DNA of 64,000 nucleotides, taken from positions 10,501,784 to 10,565,783 of the forward strand of contig CP136066.1 in NCBI GenBank assembly GCA_032622095.1. The letters run 5' to 3'. A program made the translations under genes and the position numbers. Below, piece after piece: positions 9,590 to 21,545 of this stretch (the first letter of the stretch is position 1; the number at the start of each line of letters is the position of its first letter). This DNA comes from Siphonodentalium dalli (lineage: Eukaryota; Mollusca; Scaphopoda; Gadilida; Siphonodentaliidae). The notes beneath the pieces are model-generated. The model did not search any database. It saw only the letters and a program-made list of their open reading frames with translations, and had not been told where the DNA came from.

Positions 9590-9830
9590 CATTCATTTGA
9601 CCAACGATACGATACATATCATGATATGCAAAAAACATGTTTTGGGAGGATTGTCTACCTAAATTGCTAAAAAAAACACAGTAAATATGGGTTATTTTCG
9701 CTTTCGATGGCCTAAAATTGTGATATTTGTGTATCGTGATACACTTCACATGATACGATACGTGTATCATCAATATCCTGTCAAAGCGTATCGCAATACA
9801 TCAAAATCACGATGAATCGTTGCAGCTCTA
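9590..9830. repeat. Dispersed repeat rich in GTATCGTGATAC-type palindromes
   Basis: Variants of GATACGATAC, GTATCGTGATACAC and GTATCGCAATAC recur, ending in CGATGAATCGTTGCAGCTCT. The texture is that of an old DNA-transposon or simple palindromic repeat. No coding potential is seen. Confidence 0.4.
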
Positions 9831-10867
9831 ATCATAACACAAAATTGTGCTTAGTTTGTTCATACGATTGCGATCTCATCGTCGGTCATGATGATAATTG
9901 ATATGCATAGCCTCATAGGTTGTTCGTAACTTACATGTACCGTACATGTACCGGTACATATACCGGTATAAACATCATAAGCATAACATGTGATTGACTA
10001 CCCTGTGATCTTTCCAGCCACTATTTTTACATACACACAACTGCGATTACAGGTATGTTGAAAGTGGAGGTATCCAAGACCGGTATAAGCCATGATTTCA
10101 AATTTAAAGGTACTCAATCCGATTCGACGGTCCCCATATCAGATTCCAACAACAACAAAAGTTTTTGAAATGCTGCTTCATTTATCAGAATGGCCCAAAT
10201 ATAATGCTACCCACATACATGTATAGTATAAAATTGCCCAAAACCTGTTATTTATAAACGTTTTCTTCAACGAAATTTTGCCAGTTGTAAAATATCTGAC
10301 ACACAAAAATCCACTGGATTTTATAGTTATCGATCTTCATCCGCTATCTGGTCAGAAAATTTCTTCTCGTCGGCAGTTTACTGGACCACTTAAAATTAAA
10401 ATAATAGATTTCAAACATTGATATCTGATCACTCCTACCTTTGATGGGTGGGTTCCACATTTCGAATCAAATATTTTTTACCCCTGAAGCCAAGGAAATA
10501 GGCATTTGCGAGCGCTAATTCGGATTAAGTACCTTTACAATCAAACAGTGCTTGATATTATGTTTTTACTTGCGATATTGACATGAGCATGTGCAGTCTA
10601 ACAACTGGTACTTCCTACAACGGAAATCCTTCCACTTATGATTGAATAGTGGTCATATTCACTTAAAGGCATAGGCGGCGTCCGTTGCAGAAATACCGGT
10701 ATTCATATTTGTTCAAATCGCCACCAACGGAAGGAATATTAAAATGTATAGTTTTGTTCATATGCCAAACATAATCAGTGAATAAATAGTATATTGTCGT
10801 CAAGACGTAAACAGCCTGCTCGTGTTACATAAGTTGTTCTTCTGTTTACATAACACAGCTCAATTCT
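9831..10867. other. No gene seen
   Basis: Single-copy-looking intergenic DNA. A cluster of TACATGTACCGGTA-like palindromes lies at about 9931-9970. Confidence 0.4.
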
Positions 10868-11160
10868 ATTGGTTAATCACACACAAATTATATAAACGCT
10901 CTCTATTATTCCCATATCAGGAAAACAGTGACAAATAACGCTCTTTATGTTTACCATACCCAGATCTAAACAAAAGCCAGAAAAAATAACTTTTTGTTTG
11001 TTTTGTTTACATAACAAAGGGAAAACAATTGACAATAACATATTGTTTATGCCATATTTCTGAATGGTATAAGGACAAGGTGTGTCTATATTTTACTATT
11101 CTTTCTGATTATGGCGGTTTTTGACGGAGGTGAATATTTTAACAGCATACCCATCACCAA
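10868..11160 (+). repeat. Dispersed repeat, copy 1 (second copy at 19533-19801)
   Basis: Both copies begin at GGTTAATCACACACAAAT / GGCTAATCACACACAAAT, carry two AACGCTCTTTAT motifs exactly 42 bp apart (10895 and 10937 here), then share TTTACCAT, ACTTTTTxTGxTTTGTTTACATAAC, TGTTTATG and TGTCTATATTT and fade near ACCCACCA. Same orientation, no open frame. It may be a non-autonomous transposon or a duplicated regulatory segment. Confidence 0.6.
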
Positions 11161-11935
11161 CGCCGCCAGTAACTTTAAACGACAGTGAAATCGGAATGAC
11201 CGTCATCCTTGCCGTCCCCAGATTTTGTCTCATGGGTAAGTATAATTGGTACCGATACCGGTACAGTCTCTTCGAACAGGCAATCTGTATTTGAAAGAAA
11301 AATCAACATTAAATTCCCACTTAATTTTCGACCACCAGATCACATACCCCCGGAACCCGGTATATAACATATATGCCATATTATATACTATTTTAAATAG
11401 GCTATTCTTTAACATTGTATTATCAACTTATCCGGTGTAATAAACTGTGAACATGTTGTTTTTGGTGAGTTACCGACGTGTGTTTGTGCTTACGTTTCAT
11501 CTGGCTTTGTTGCGCAAAGTGTATTATATTCAATGGAGGAGGAATAACTATATTTTAAAGTTTTAGTTTGAATTATGTTGCATTCTGAGACCCATAATTG
11601 TGGAATCTTTTTATGATTTCAGCTGTTTTCTATTTCTCTATGGGAATCTTTTGAGACGCAGGCATTTCAAATTGTGATGATTTATAGTATTTGAATAAGG
11701 CGCTATAAATAAAATAATCTGTGACTCAAAAATTAAGTGTAAAGTCATAATTGCAGTTAGGTTCATCTCATACCCGTCTTACATGTATCTATTCGGCGAT
11801 ATTATACTATGCATTACATGTATGGTATGGCGCTCCAGTATTCATTAAGCAGTATAGCCCCACTGTAATAATCTGCCTTTAGCTGGCATATTCTTGCCTC
11901 TATAAGATTATTAAGATACATGTACATGTACTAGT
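11161..11935. other. No gene seen
   Basis: Intergenic AT-rich sequence with only short chance frames on both strands. Confidence 0.4.
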
Positions 11936-12258
11936 ATAACGTCATACGTAATGACATTAAATTGTATAGAATCATAGCAATGGTGTGGGCTGCGTGACGT
12001 GAATATGTAATGAGAAATGACATCATACGTAATGACATTAAATCTCAAGGAAACTCCGAGAAAAAATATACATTTATTGTTTTAATGTTTTAAGTTATTT
12101 CCTTCATAAAAAAGTCTTCGTGGTAAAGAACCCTCTCAATACTTTAGAATATAGAATTAACCTTTAAAATAACAAAAACCTTCAGAACAGCGAACCTTCG
12201 GAATAGAGAACCATTGGAATAGCGTACCTTCGGAATAGCGAACCTTCGGAATAATACG
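11936..12258. repeat. Short direct repeats and a 16-bp minisatellite
   Basis: CATACGTAATGACATTAAAT occurs twice (about 11943-11962 and 12025-12044). At 12184-12258 about four and a half copies of GAATAGCGAACCTTCG run head to tail with few changes. Confidence 0.65.
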
Positions 12259-13660
12259 AAGGCAGCCTGAGTGTAATATGGGCCACATACCGTATACATG
12301 TATCATCAATTAATCGACTAACCGTCGATTATAATGGTTGATTAGTCGATTATGAAAATTCATAGTCATGGCAACCCTAATATACATGTACATGTGTATA
12401 CACAGCGGTTTACATTAATCTGACTTAAGTACATGTACAATTATTTAAACTGTGGACTGATATATACATGTATCCATGCAAGGATGAAAACAACATCCCG
12501 CGATGTGGGCGCGCCCCGCGTGGACTATTTTCTCCATGGAGAGCAAAATAATTCTACTCACATTTTGTTTCAGAAAATATCTGGCCCAGCGTCAAGTTTT
12601 AGGCGCCCAAATTGTTTTCTATAAACAAAGAGTACATGTACCGTACTTCCACCACAGTGACCGTTTCGATATCGCTGTGGATACCGTATACTACCGGTAA
12701 TACCATGGTCATTTCCGGGGTATCACTCCATTTTTAAGTCAGTTAATTTGATTATAATGTACCGGTAGTGGTAGTCACCCAAAGTTTTGAGTTGATCAAA
12801 GAAATAGAACTCTTTGTTAATTACATGTAATTCTAAAAAAATTCACAGGATCGTATATTTGACATAACATTAATTAGTATCAAGTCAGTTTTGATACTCT
12901 TTGTGTGCCATATAAACATTCATGAACATTTATTAAATTAATAAAACAAAATCCACCCTGCACAATGTTTATTCACATCTGCATGTTTTTCTGAAAATTG
13001 ATGGCTCGATACTGGAAGTCCACAATGGCTGCCAGTGTAAATAAAATACCAGAATATCGGTTCTCAAAGTGGTGGTCACTAGACAAACATCTTACTTGTA
13101 GTATTCTTACAAGATGTGGAATTGTTGTTATGACGTTGAACATTGCACTTCTGGGCATTTGAATAATTATCGCCTTTTTGTGATAATTAAAAACCTGTGT
13201 CCACTCTGTACTTCTAATACGCCCTCCACTACATGTATTATTAATTTACACATGTATTTTTGGAGTTTCAACCCTGTACATGTACTTAATATACATGTAT
13301 TCCCCCTACGATTCTACATGTATTTAGAAAACAAGAGTATGGTAGATAAAATGTAGCTAAAAAGTATGGTACACATACATGTAACTTAACATGAAGTACT
13401 ACATGTACCGATACACATGTACATGTACATGTAGAAGGAACTACCGGTATCCATATCAATACCATTACCAGTGGAAACCGAGAGTACTGTGAAATTGCTT
13501 CCAAGTTCGTTACAGAGCCTAATGTACATGTACAAGAAAAAACATTGCTAGAATAATTATTAATTAAGTAAAACATACAACATCAATATGATACATTTAC
13601 TTGTACCCCGGTACCTCTACATGTACCCCGGTACCTCTAGATGTACCGGTATGTTGAGAG
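12259..13660. other. TACATGTA-rich intergenic DNA
   Basis: Many copies of ACATGTAC, TACATGTA and ACCGGTA palindromes are scattered here, for example near 12378-12460, 13245-13325 and 13375-13440. No gene. This texture is common in mollusc genomes. Long pairing is possible but no single clear hairpin stands out. Confidence 0.5.
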
Positions 13661-13945
13661 ACATAATGCTCAAGCTCCTAGACGAATCACCCAACCAGAA
13701 CAAACCGATACAAACACTGCTGATATATAAACATCCCTACATACATGCGTTAAATCCGCTGCTTTCTCTAACATGCAGTCCAATCAAGAATACAGTTCGC
13801 ACCAAAACAAGTACCTTCCAGCCCTTGTAGCATTATTTTAACTTGAATTGGCCCCTGCAATCCATTATATGAGTTTCTTTATTAGTGTTTTTGGATAGCC
13901 ATGAATTGGTACTTTTAACTTGAATTAGGCGCTGTAACCATTATT

Positions 13946-16040
13946 AGCTCAACTTACTTTGTAAGTTTGAGCTATTGTCATGGGTTGGCGTCCGTCGTCC
14001 GTGTGTGCGCGTGTCCATGAGTCCGCAACACATTCCTTTGGCGCTGGCTACAGGTCGTACCTTTGGTCTGATCTTTATGAAATTTGTCAAGAATGTTGAC
14101 ATGGACATCTAGATGGGAACGAGTCGTCATTTTAGGGTCATTCGGCCAAAAAACATGGCCACTGGTAGCCATCTTGGCATGAATGTTGACATTTACATGT
14201 AGATGGGAACGAGTCAGTTTAGGATCATTCGGCCAAAACACATGGCCGCTGGTGGCCATCTTGGATTTTACTCTTTGCATCACTAAATCTTTGACACATT
14301 CTACAGACCACATATCTGATCCGATCATCACCAAACTCCATATGAATCATCGGGGTGACATCTAGATGGGAACGAGTCATTTTGGGGTTATTTGGCCAAA
14401 ATACATGGCCACCGGCAGCCATATTGGATTTTACTCTTTGCATCACTAAATACTTTGACACACCCTACATGCCACATCACATCCCTGATCTGATCATCAC
14501 CAAACTTATATGGATCATCGGGGGTGACCTCTTGATGGGACCGAGTAATTTTGGGGTCATTCGGCAAACAGATATGGCCACCAATGGCCATTTTGGATTT
14601 TACTCTTTGTACAATATACATGTGCTACAATATACATGTAGTATGACTAAATATTTCTACAAAATCCATTAGCATGGGTTATAGAACTATCTGTTTGTTT
14701 AATCTTCATGAAATGTGTCATGGATGTTGACATTGACATGTGCCGTAGATGGGAACGAGTCATTTTGGGGTCATTCGGCAAAATAACATGGCTGCCTGTG
14801 ACAGGGAAGAATCCAGAGATAATTTGGTTACACCTGTTTCCAGCAGAGGATACAGTTATTCCCATATGACTTAATAAGGCTTCTTTGCTGAACCAGCACA
14901 GATACATGCACATGTACATTTATTATAGATATGACTTAATATTTCTGATTTCAAAATAAACATGCAAATAAGGCTCTATTGCAACTGCAGATTTTTTGTA
15001 TTTACATAGCTAGCATATTGTTGAATTGCCTTGCAAAATTCAGGTTCACTCAATACTGTCCACTAGGAATTTGGGGACATTTGGGCTTATCGATTTTGGG
15101 CGCCCATACACGTAACAGGTAACAAAACAGCCCTGGAATTTTCGTTGGTGGGTGATCATTTATAATTTACTCTTTGCATCACTAAATCCTTTGGCTCACC
15201 CTACATACCACATTCCTGATTCAATCATTATGGAACTTTGATGAATGTTGATATTGACATATACATGTAGATGGGAACGAGTCATTTTGTGGGTGATTCA
15301 GCCAAAAAACATGGCTGCTGGCGGCCATCTTGGATTTCCCTATTGAATCATTGACACGGGCTACCGGCTGTACTGTTTGTCTGATTTTCATGAAAATTAT
15401 CATGGATATTGACATTGAGATGAAGATGGAAACGAGTTAGGGTCATTCGGCCAACAAATATGGCTGCCAGCGGCCATCTTGCATTTTATTCTTATGATCA
15501 CTAAATCCTTTGACACACCCTAGAGACCATATTCCTCATTACTAAACTTCATATTGAATATAGGGTGACCTAGATGGGAACGCGTAATTTTGGGGTCATT
15601 CGGCAAAAAATATGGCCGCCAATGGCCAGTTTGGTTTTTACTCTTTGTATGACTAAATATTTCTACAAAATCCATTAGCATGGGCTGCAGTTCCATCTGT
15701 TTGGTTGATGTTCGTGAAATTTGTCATGGATTTTGACTTTGACACGTAGATGTGAATGAGTCATTTTGAGGTAATTTGTCCAAAAAACATGGCCGTCGGT
15801 GGCTATTTTATAATTTACCCTTTGCATCGCTAAATCCTTTGGCATACCTTACAGACCACATCCTTGATCAGATCATCACCAAACTTCATATGGATCATCA
15901 GGGTCATATCTCGATGAGAACGAGGGGTAATTTTGGGGTAAAATCATGGCTGCTGGTGGCCATATTGAATTTCAAAATTGAATCTATTTACACGGGCTAC
16001 ACTCTGTACTGTTTGTCTGATCATCATGAAATGTGTTACA
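13946..16040 (+). mobile_element. Family A tandem-repeat element (HINE/pearl-like), plus orientation, with nested insertion
   Basis: One end is a hairpin (AGCTCAACTTAC ... GTAAGTTTGAGCT, 13946-13973) followed by TGTCATGG and GTCCGTCGTCCGTGTGTGCG. About ten degenerate units of 150-170 bp follow, each with GATGGGAACGAG, TTTTGGGGTCATTCGGC, CATGGCC...GGCCATCTTGGATTTT and CTCTTTGCATCACTAAAT. The array is interrupted at 14797-15160 by another repeat. The other end seen in related copies (AGTGTCAATGACACT then GTAGCTCAAC) is not found, so it is truncated. Ends that can pair and a tandem-repeat core resemble bivalve pearl/HINE elements linked to Helentron transposons; that link is inference. Confidence 0.7.
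14797..15160 (+). mobile_element. Repeat nested in the family A array (copy 1; copy 2 at 30324-30845)
   Basis: AGGGAAGAATCCAGA, ACACCTGTTTCCAG, GAGGATACA, CATATGACTTAA, then CTCAATACTGTCCACTAGGA and AAAACAGCCCTGG appear in the same order in both places. Here it splits a repeat unit (ACATGGCTGCC before it, ATTTACTCTTTGCATC after it), so it entered after the array formed. The middle portions differ, copy 2 carrying extra hairpin sequence. No open frame. Confidence 0.6.
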
Positions 16041-17936
16041 GCTGTTACTATCTACATGTACATGTAACATTGTTCATTCATGTACATTGTCATTCCATTT
16101 GTACTTACACCAATATTAATATTTTGGTCTCTCTTCACATTTACAAGTTGATAGGGATTATTATGATGCAATGTTTGGCAATAAACGTCGCTCGGATAGC
16201 TAAGTGTGGCTATATCATATTTTAAAGATGCGTCATCCGATTCGACCGTCCCGTCTCGCCACAACTGGTTACAGCCCAAACTGTGACTACCAAAAGTCAT
16301 TAAAGTAAACAAATTAACGTAAAATCTATACAATATTGAATTTCACCAAAAGCGCACTCACGGTGGCGTTCGGCCAATTCCGTTAACTCTAGAGTCAAAC
16401 CTGAGATGAATTACCTGGCGCCAATATGTTACAAGAAAACTAAGATGCATGCATCAGGTCACCCATGAACTATTTAGCAATAGAATAATTCAGTTCGGTT
16501 GCGGTTTCACAACGTTACAACTGACATACGATTACACAAGACACACCTTGAATGTGGAACTGTGTAAGAGTGAATATTAATGTTCTAAATCCCATGTTTC
16601 ACCTTTAGTTGTGATTGGGGGGGGGGGGTGTCGTACTTTATTAACACGCAAGTAGTGTAATTAAGTACGGGTAATTAGAAGTAACAAATCGTTTAGTTTC
16701 TATCGTATCGACTGAAAGGGGTGAGCAGATTATTGGTGATGAATGTTCTCGTTAGCTGTCAATATAATATGCATATTTGCCCCGTTACGTTTATACACTG
16801 TAGCATTGGCGGGCCAGAGTGTGTTGACATGTTAATTGTTTGGTTCATTAATAACAGATCAGCGTGGATTTGTCGTGAAAACGTACACGTATACGTGGAA
16901 ATATGCTACGGTTACGGTTAAATTAATGGTTCTTCTATTACACCACCGTGTATACTCGGTTTAAATAGGTATATTATACAGGGACGTGTGCTCAATTTTG
17001 GTGTGGACCGATGATCGAAAAAACTAAATCGGAGGTAAATGTCGCAGGCCGGAGGACCATTTTTTCAATAATTTTTAAAGAAATTGAGCAGTTGCAACAG
17101 AAGCAGCAAAAAAGGGTGTACAATTGGCAAATGATGAGGGGCGGTGTGACGTGTAACTAGGATTGAAATTAGATATGCAATTTGGAGATTATTGGATGAG
17201 GGATGTTATATTAATTATATTAAAGGGACGAGAGGGTTTAGTTGTCGAAAATATTTGTTCCAAACACCGTAAACAGATCAATATTAAAACGCATACATTT
17301 TGGTTCAAATATACGATCACTATCCCTTAAAGGAATACGGTCCTGAAAAAAACAATATTATTTTCTTTCAATATACCGATAATATATATATAAAATGTCC
17401 ATTGGGCGCATATAATCTAATATTCGGCCGCCAATCGTTATTTTTATAACGATTCAAAAAAATTCCGAAGTTAGCCGAAGATTTTGTTGTAGACGAAGTC
17501 ACGTGATCATCAGCCCGATCACGTGGTAACTCATTGACAACGCATAGATACGCGACGGCGGTATTTTAAGTTTGCATGTAGTCGATCGCGGCCTTTGACG
17601 ATTGTCGCGTTATCACACTGCGAATGCAAAACTTCGCCGAAACTTCGCCTTTCTCGTAATTAAATGTCGATCTTTATCGTGTTATTATTACTATTATTAT
17701 ATGTATCGCGATGTGTTGTTACTATAAAGCCATGCCCGTATATTATTCAGTTTTGCGCGCATTTATCTATATAAACGCGTGCTCGTGTTTATATATATTT
17801 TTTCGTTACCGGAATAGTCCAAGTTATATTATATATGCATATCAAGATTGCATATATACGCGAAGACTTGCACAGTTATTAGGCAATTATCATCTCGTTA
17901 ACATTCCAATTTCCAGATGCCATTAGTCGTGTGTCA
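16041..17936. other. No gene seen
   Basis: Mostly unique-looking DNA. A G11 run lies at 16617-16627. A relatively CpG-rich patch at about 17400-17660 contains two TCACGTG/ATCACGTG E-box-like sites (about 17501 and 17518), which could be regulatory, but no adjacent gene is visible. Confidence 0.35.
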
Positions 17937-18739
17937 ATAAAGAGCGTTTCGTTTTAATTATCGTAACGCGGTAAAACAACACAAAATTGGTTTATTGCTG
18001 TCGGATTTAATCAATTATAATCAAGTCATTCATTACCAATATGATATGTTCATTTTTCCTTGGTTATGAATCATGTAATTATTTGGGCAATATGGTGTTT
18101 ATATATATTTCGGAATATTGCTTCCCCCACCCCAAAACAATCTAGCCGACTGTCACTGATGGAAATTCACTACATCTATGCATCGTTATTGACCTATTAA
18201 ATTAGCACTCTAGCGATGCGGTCTATTGAATATCCAGGTCATAAATCGACCTCTATGTGGCAATTACGCATAACAATAGGGTTATAAACATCCAATCATA
18301 TATAACACTTTTTGAAGGAGGGATAATAATCCGGTTTAATATGGAATCACATATTCAAGTGCTCTTTATTCGCAATATATCGTAATAGTGAACGCTCTTT
18401 ATTGCGTCAAGGTAAAGGGACTCGACTTAGAACAGTTGTCATCGTGATTTTTTTTACTGATTACACCAATACAGGTCAATACATGTACACGAACTTCCGA
18501 TATGCATGCTTTATATATCCTTCCAAGTCATAGCAATTTCCGCTTTATTAAACTCTTTTTATTCGTACCATATTAGGAAAACTCTTAACATGGAACGCTC
18601 TTTATGGAGCCATGGTGAAGGAAATGGGGAATCGACTAAGAATAGTTGTTATCGTGATTTATTCAACATACTCTCCACTTTAACTGCAATTGTATGTATT
18701 CGTAACCATGACTGACTTGTCAAATTAAACGCTCTTTAT
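17937..18739. repeat. Cluster of AACGCTCTTTAT motifs
   Basis: Exact or near-exact copies lie at 17937-17948 (minus), 18358-18369 (AGTGCTCTTTAT), 18391-18402, 18550-18562 (weaker), 18594-18605 and 18728-18739. The pairs in the two dispersed repeats (10895/10937 and 19557/19599) are 42 bp apart; the 18550/18594 pair is about 44 apart. Flanks differ, so this looks like a recurring motif or a worn-down repeat terminus. Confidence 0.5.
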
Positions 18740-18943
18740 TTGGTATATGTAATCGGTTTCTGATGATTGCGCAACGGGTTTCCCACAGAAATCCCGCCAA
18801 ATGGCACGTAAACGAACATCGTTTGGAAATGAATACAGCATTATACCTAACTGAGAGTCACTAGACCGGCCACAGCCGAAAACACTGCATTTATATGGCA
18901 ATGTTACGAATGAATGATTGTAAATACGGGACACTCGGGGCAT
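18725..18943 (-). CDS. THAP-like zinc-finger exon (partial)
   Basis: The 72-codon minus-strand frame reads YKCSVFGCGRSSDS, then LYSFPNDVRLRAIW, then RDFCGKP. The order Cys-x4-Cys, F-P, and Trp at normal spacing is that of the N-terminal half of a THAP DNA-binding domain, known from P-element-type transposases and host transcription factors. The C-terminal C-x2-H half and the AVPL box are missing, so the domain is partial or continues in another exon; no strong donor is evident. The last codons overlap one AACGCTCTTTAT motif. It may be a fragment of a P-like transposon. Confidence 0.45.
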   Translation of the reverse strand: MPRVSRIYNHSFVTLPYKCSVFGCGRSSDSQLGIMLYSFPNDVRLRAIWRDFCGKPVAQSSETDYIYQIKSV

Positions 18944-19532
18944 ATATACGGAAAATTAAAACAACATCGTGAACACGCGCCCGAATAGAGTTCACATGCC
19001 TGCTCATGTTTTTATAAGCTTTATTTTTGACACGAAAGTGTTACCTACCCCGCTCAATCGGCCTTCTATAGTTTTTTTGTCGAAACAATAACTTTCCAAA
19101 CAGCGCTTAAGACAAATCACAAGTGAATATAACTCACCGCGCGATGACAATTAACCATGTGTACACAATGCTATTGATATGCCCCGCAGTAATTCCATCA
19201 CGCTCACGAGCTGATGTCTATTCCGGATTTTCCATCGTCATATAGGTAGACACAAATAACTCCGATTCCGTGTTTTTAATTAGTTTACCTCGCTTCACGG
19301 CATGCGAGGTTTTGCGACGGAGATAGCCGACAACCGGTGGCGGTATTATTTATTTATTACGCGATTTTTATGGGACTTGGATTATTGTGATCACAATAGG
19401 GGTGGCTTTCCGATAGAGTTTTGTTGTTTCATGAGCACTGTAATCCCTTAAACATCATGCTTACATAAAGACCTACTAAATTTTACCTAAACAAGAGTCT
19501 GATTGTGTTATAGAAGGCAGCATAATGCTACT
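18944..19532. other. No gene seen
   Basis: Intergenic sequence without long frames or clear repeats. Confidence 0.35.
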
Positions 19533-19801
19533 GGCTAATCACACACAAATGGTATAAACGCTCTTTATTATTTCCAAATAAGGAATTGAGCAACAAAGAA
19601 CGCTCTTTATGTTTACCATCATAATATAAAGAAACACCAGGAAAGTAACTTTTTATGCTTTGTTTACATAACAGTCGGCAAATTTACGACTATAACATAA
19701 TGTTTATGAGATATTTCTCATTTGTATATTAACAAAGTCTGTCTATATTTGAATATTATTTCGTTGTAGCGGTGGAAATATGTTCACATGATACCCACCA
19801 A
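19533..19801 (+). repeat. Dispersed repeat, copy 2 (first copy at 10868-11160)
   Basis: Same block order and orientation as copy 1, including two AACGCTCTTTAT motifs at 19557-19568 and 19599-19610. The copies are diverged, so the duplication is not recent. Confidence 0.6.
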
Positions 19802-20084
19802 GGCCTTCATACCTTTAAGGTATACTACAACTGTTTTTCTTTTCAATAGCAGAATACAGAATGCTATTAAGAAGTGACACAAAACACAGAACATTTGTTT
19901 TAATTATAAGTATTAAGAAGTGAGAGATATGTGAGTCAAGGAAACCAGTAACGAAAGGCAATATTAACATGATTTGTCAGAGAATAATTGTTTACGTTCC
20001 AATGAATATGTACTGGAAACAAACTGTCTGTACCAGACTTTCATAAACACAAATTATGTATTAATGATCATTAATGGTGTAACG
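19802..20084. other. No gene seen
   Basis: Short intergenic stretch between two repeats. Confidence 0.3.
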
Positions 20085-20109
20085 ACATATTTCGTTCTTT
20101 AATGTCTCA

Positions 20110-21545
20110 AATGAAAGTGTCAATGACACTGTAGCTCAACTTTGAGAAGAAGTTAAATTTGTGTGATGAGCAATGAATGGAAAGATTTAGAATTGAATTT
20201 GGAAATCCAAGATGGCCGCTGGCAGCCATGTTTTTTTGTCGGAATGTCCCCAAAATGACTCATTCTCATCTACATTCCAATTTCAACAGCCATGAAAAAT
20301 TTCATGATGATCAGACTAAAGGTACGACCTGTAGCCCGTGCTAAAGGATTTAGTCATACAAAGAGTAAAATCCAAGATGGCTGCTGGCAGCCATGTTTTT
20401 TGGCCGAATGACCCCAAAATGACTCGTTCCCATCTACATGTCATTATTAACATTCTTGACAAATTTTATGATGATCAGACTAAAAGTACGACCTGTAGCC
20501 TGTGATAAAGAATTTAGTCATACAAAGATTAAAATCCAAGATGGCTGCTGGCGGCCATGTTTTTGGGTCAAATGATCCCAAAATGACTCGTTCCCATCTA
20601 CATGTCATTGTTAACATTCTTGACAAATTTTATGATGATCAGACTGAAAGTACGACCTGTAGCCCGTGCTAAAGAATTTAGTCATACAAAGAGTAAAATC
20701 CAAGATGGCTGCTGGCGGCCATGTTTTTGGGTCAAATGATCCCAAAATGACTCGTTCCCATCTACATGTCATTGTTAACATTCTTGACAAATTTTATGAT
20801 GATCAGACTGAAAGTACGACCTGTAGCCCGTGCTAAAGAATTTAGTCATACAAAGAGTAAAATCCAAGATGGCTGCTGCCGGCCATGTTTTTTGGCCGAA
20901 TAACCCCAAAATTACTCGTTCCCATCTACATGTCAATATTATCATCCATGACAAATTTCACGATGATCAGACAAACAGTACGACCTGTGGCCCGTGCTAA
21001 TGGATTAAATTTTGAAATCCAAGATGGCCACTGGCGGCCATGTTTTTTGTCCGAATGACCCCAAAATGACTCGTTCCCATCTACATTCCAATTTCAACAG
21101 CCATGACAAATTTTATGATGATCAGACTAAAGTTAAGACCTGTAGCCCGTGCTAAAGATTTAGTCATATAAAGACTAAAATCCAAAATGGCTGCTGCGGC
21201 CATGTTTTTTGGCCGAATGACCCCAAAAGGACTCGTTCCCATCTACATGTCATTATTAACATTCTTGATAAATTTCATGATGATCAGTCAAACATTACGA
21301 ACTGTAGCCCGTGCTAATGGATTGAATTTTGAAATCCAAGATGGCCACTGGCGGCCATGTTTTTTTTCCGAATGATCCCAAAATTAATAATCTGGTCTAA
21401 ATGTTGATGTCAACAGCTATGACAAATTTCATAATGATCCGACCAAAGGTACGACCTGTAGCCTGCATTGTTGACGCCTTACGTACACACATACACACGG
21501 ACGACAAAGCCATGGCAATAGCTCAAACTTTACAATTTAACGACA
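20110..21545 (-). mobile_element. Family A tandem-repeat element, minus orientation, nearly complete
   Basis: It starts with the palindrome AGTGTCAATGACACT (20116-20130) followed by GTAGCTCAAC. It runs through seven to eight units of about 162 bp (CCAAGATGGCCGCTGGC, CATGTTTTTTGGCCGAATGA, TGACTCGTTCCCATCTACAT, GATGATCAGAC, GTACGACCTGTAGCCCGTGC). It ends with CACACGGACGACAAAGCCATG and AGCTCAAACTTTA at 21530-21542; the second arm of the terminal hairpin is lost. Two adjacent units, 20531-20694 and 20695-20858, are identical by eye. The flanks share a TAACGACAT..TTTCGxTCTTTAA motif (20085 and 21538), suggesting insertion into an existing small repeat. Confidence 0.75.

Noticed and set aside
14183-14672. 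Overlapping frames on both strands in the family A array encoding CITKS-type and KMA-type repeats
   Set aside because: They recur only because the DNA repeats; frames shift between units and no start or domain is conserved.
16617-16627. G11 run as a possible G-quadruplex promoter element
   Set aside because: No gene start or other promoter feature nearby; treated as a simple homopolymer.
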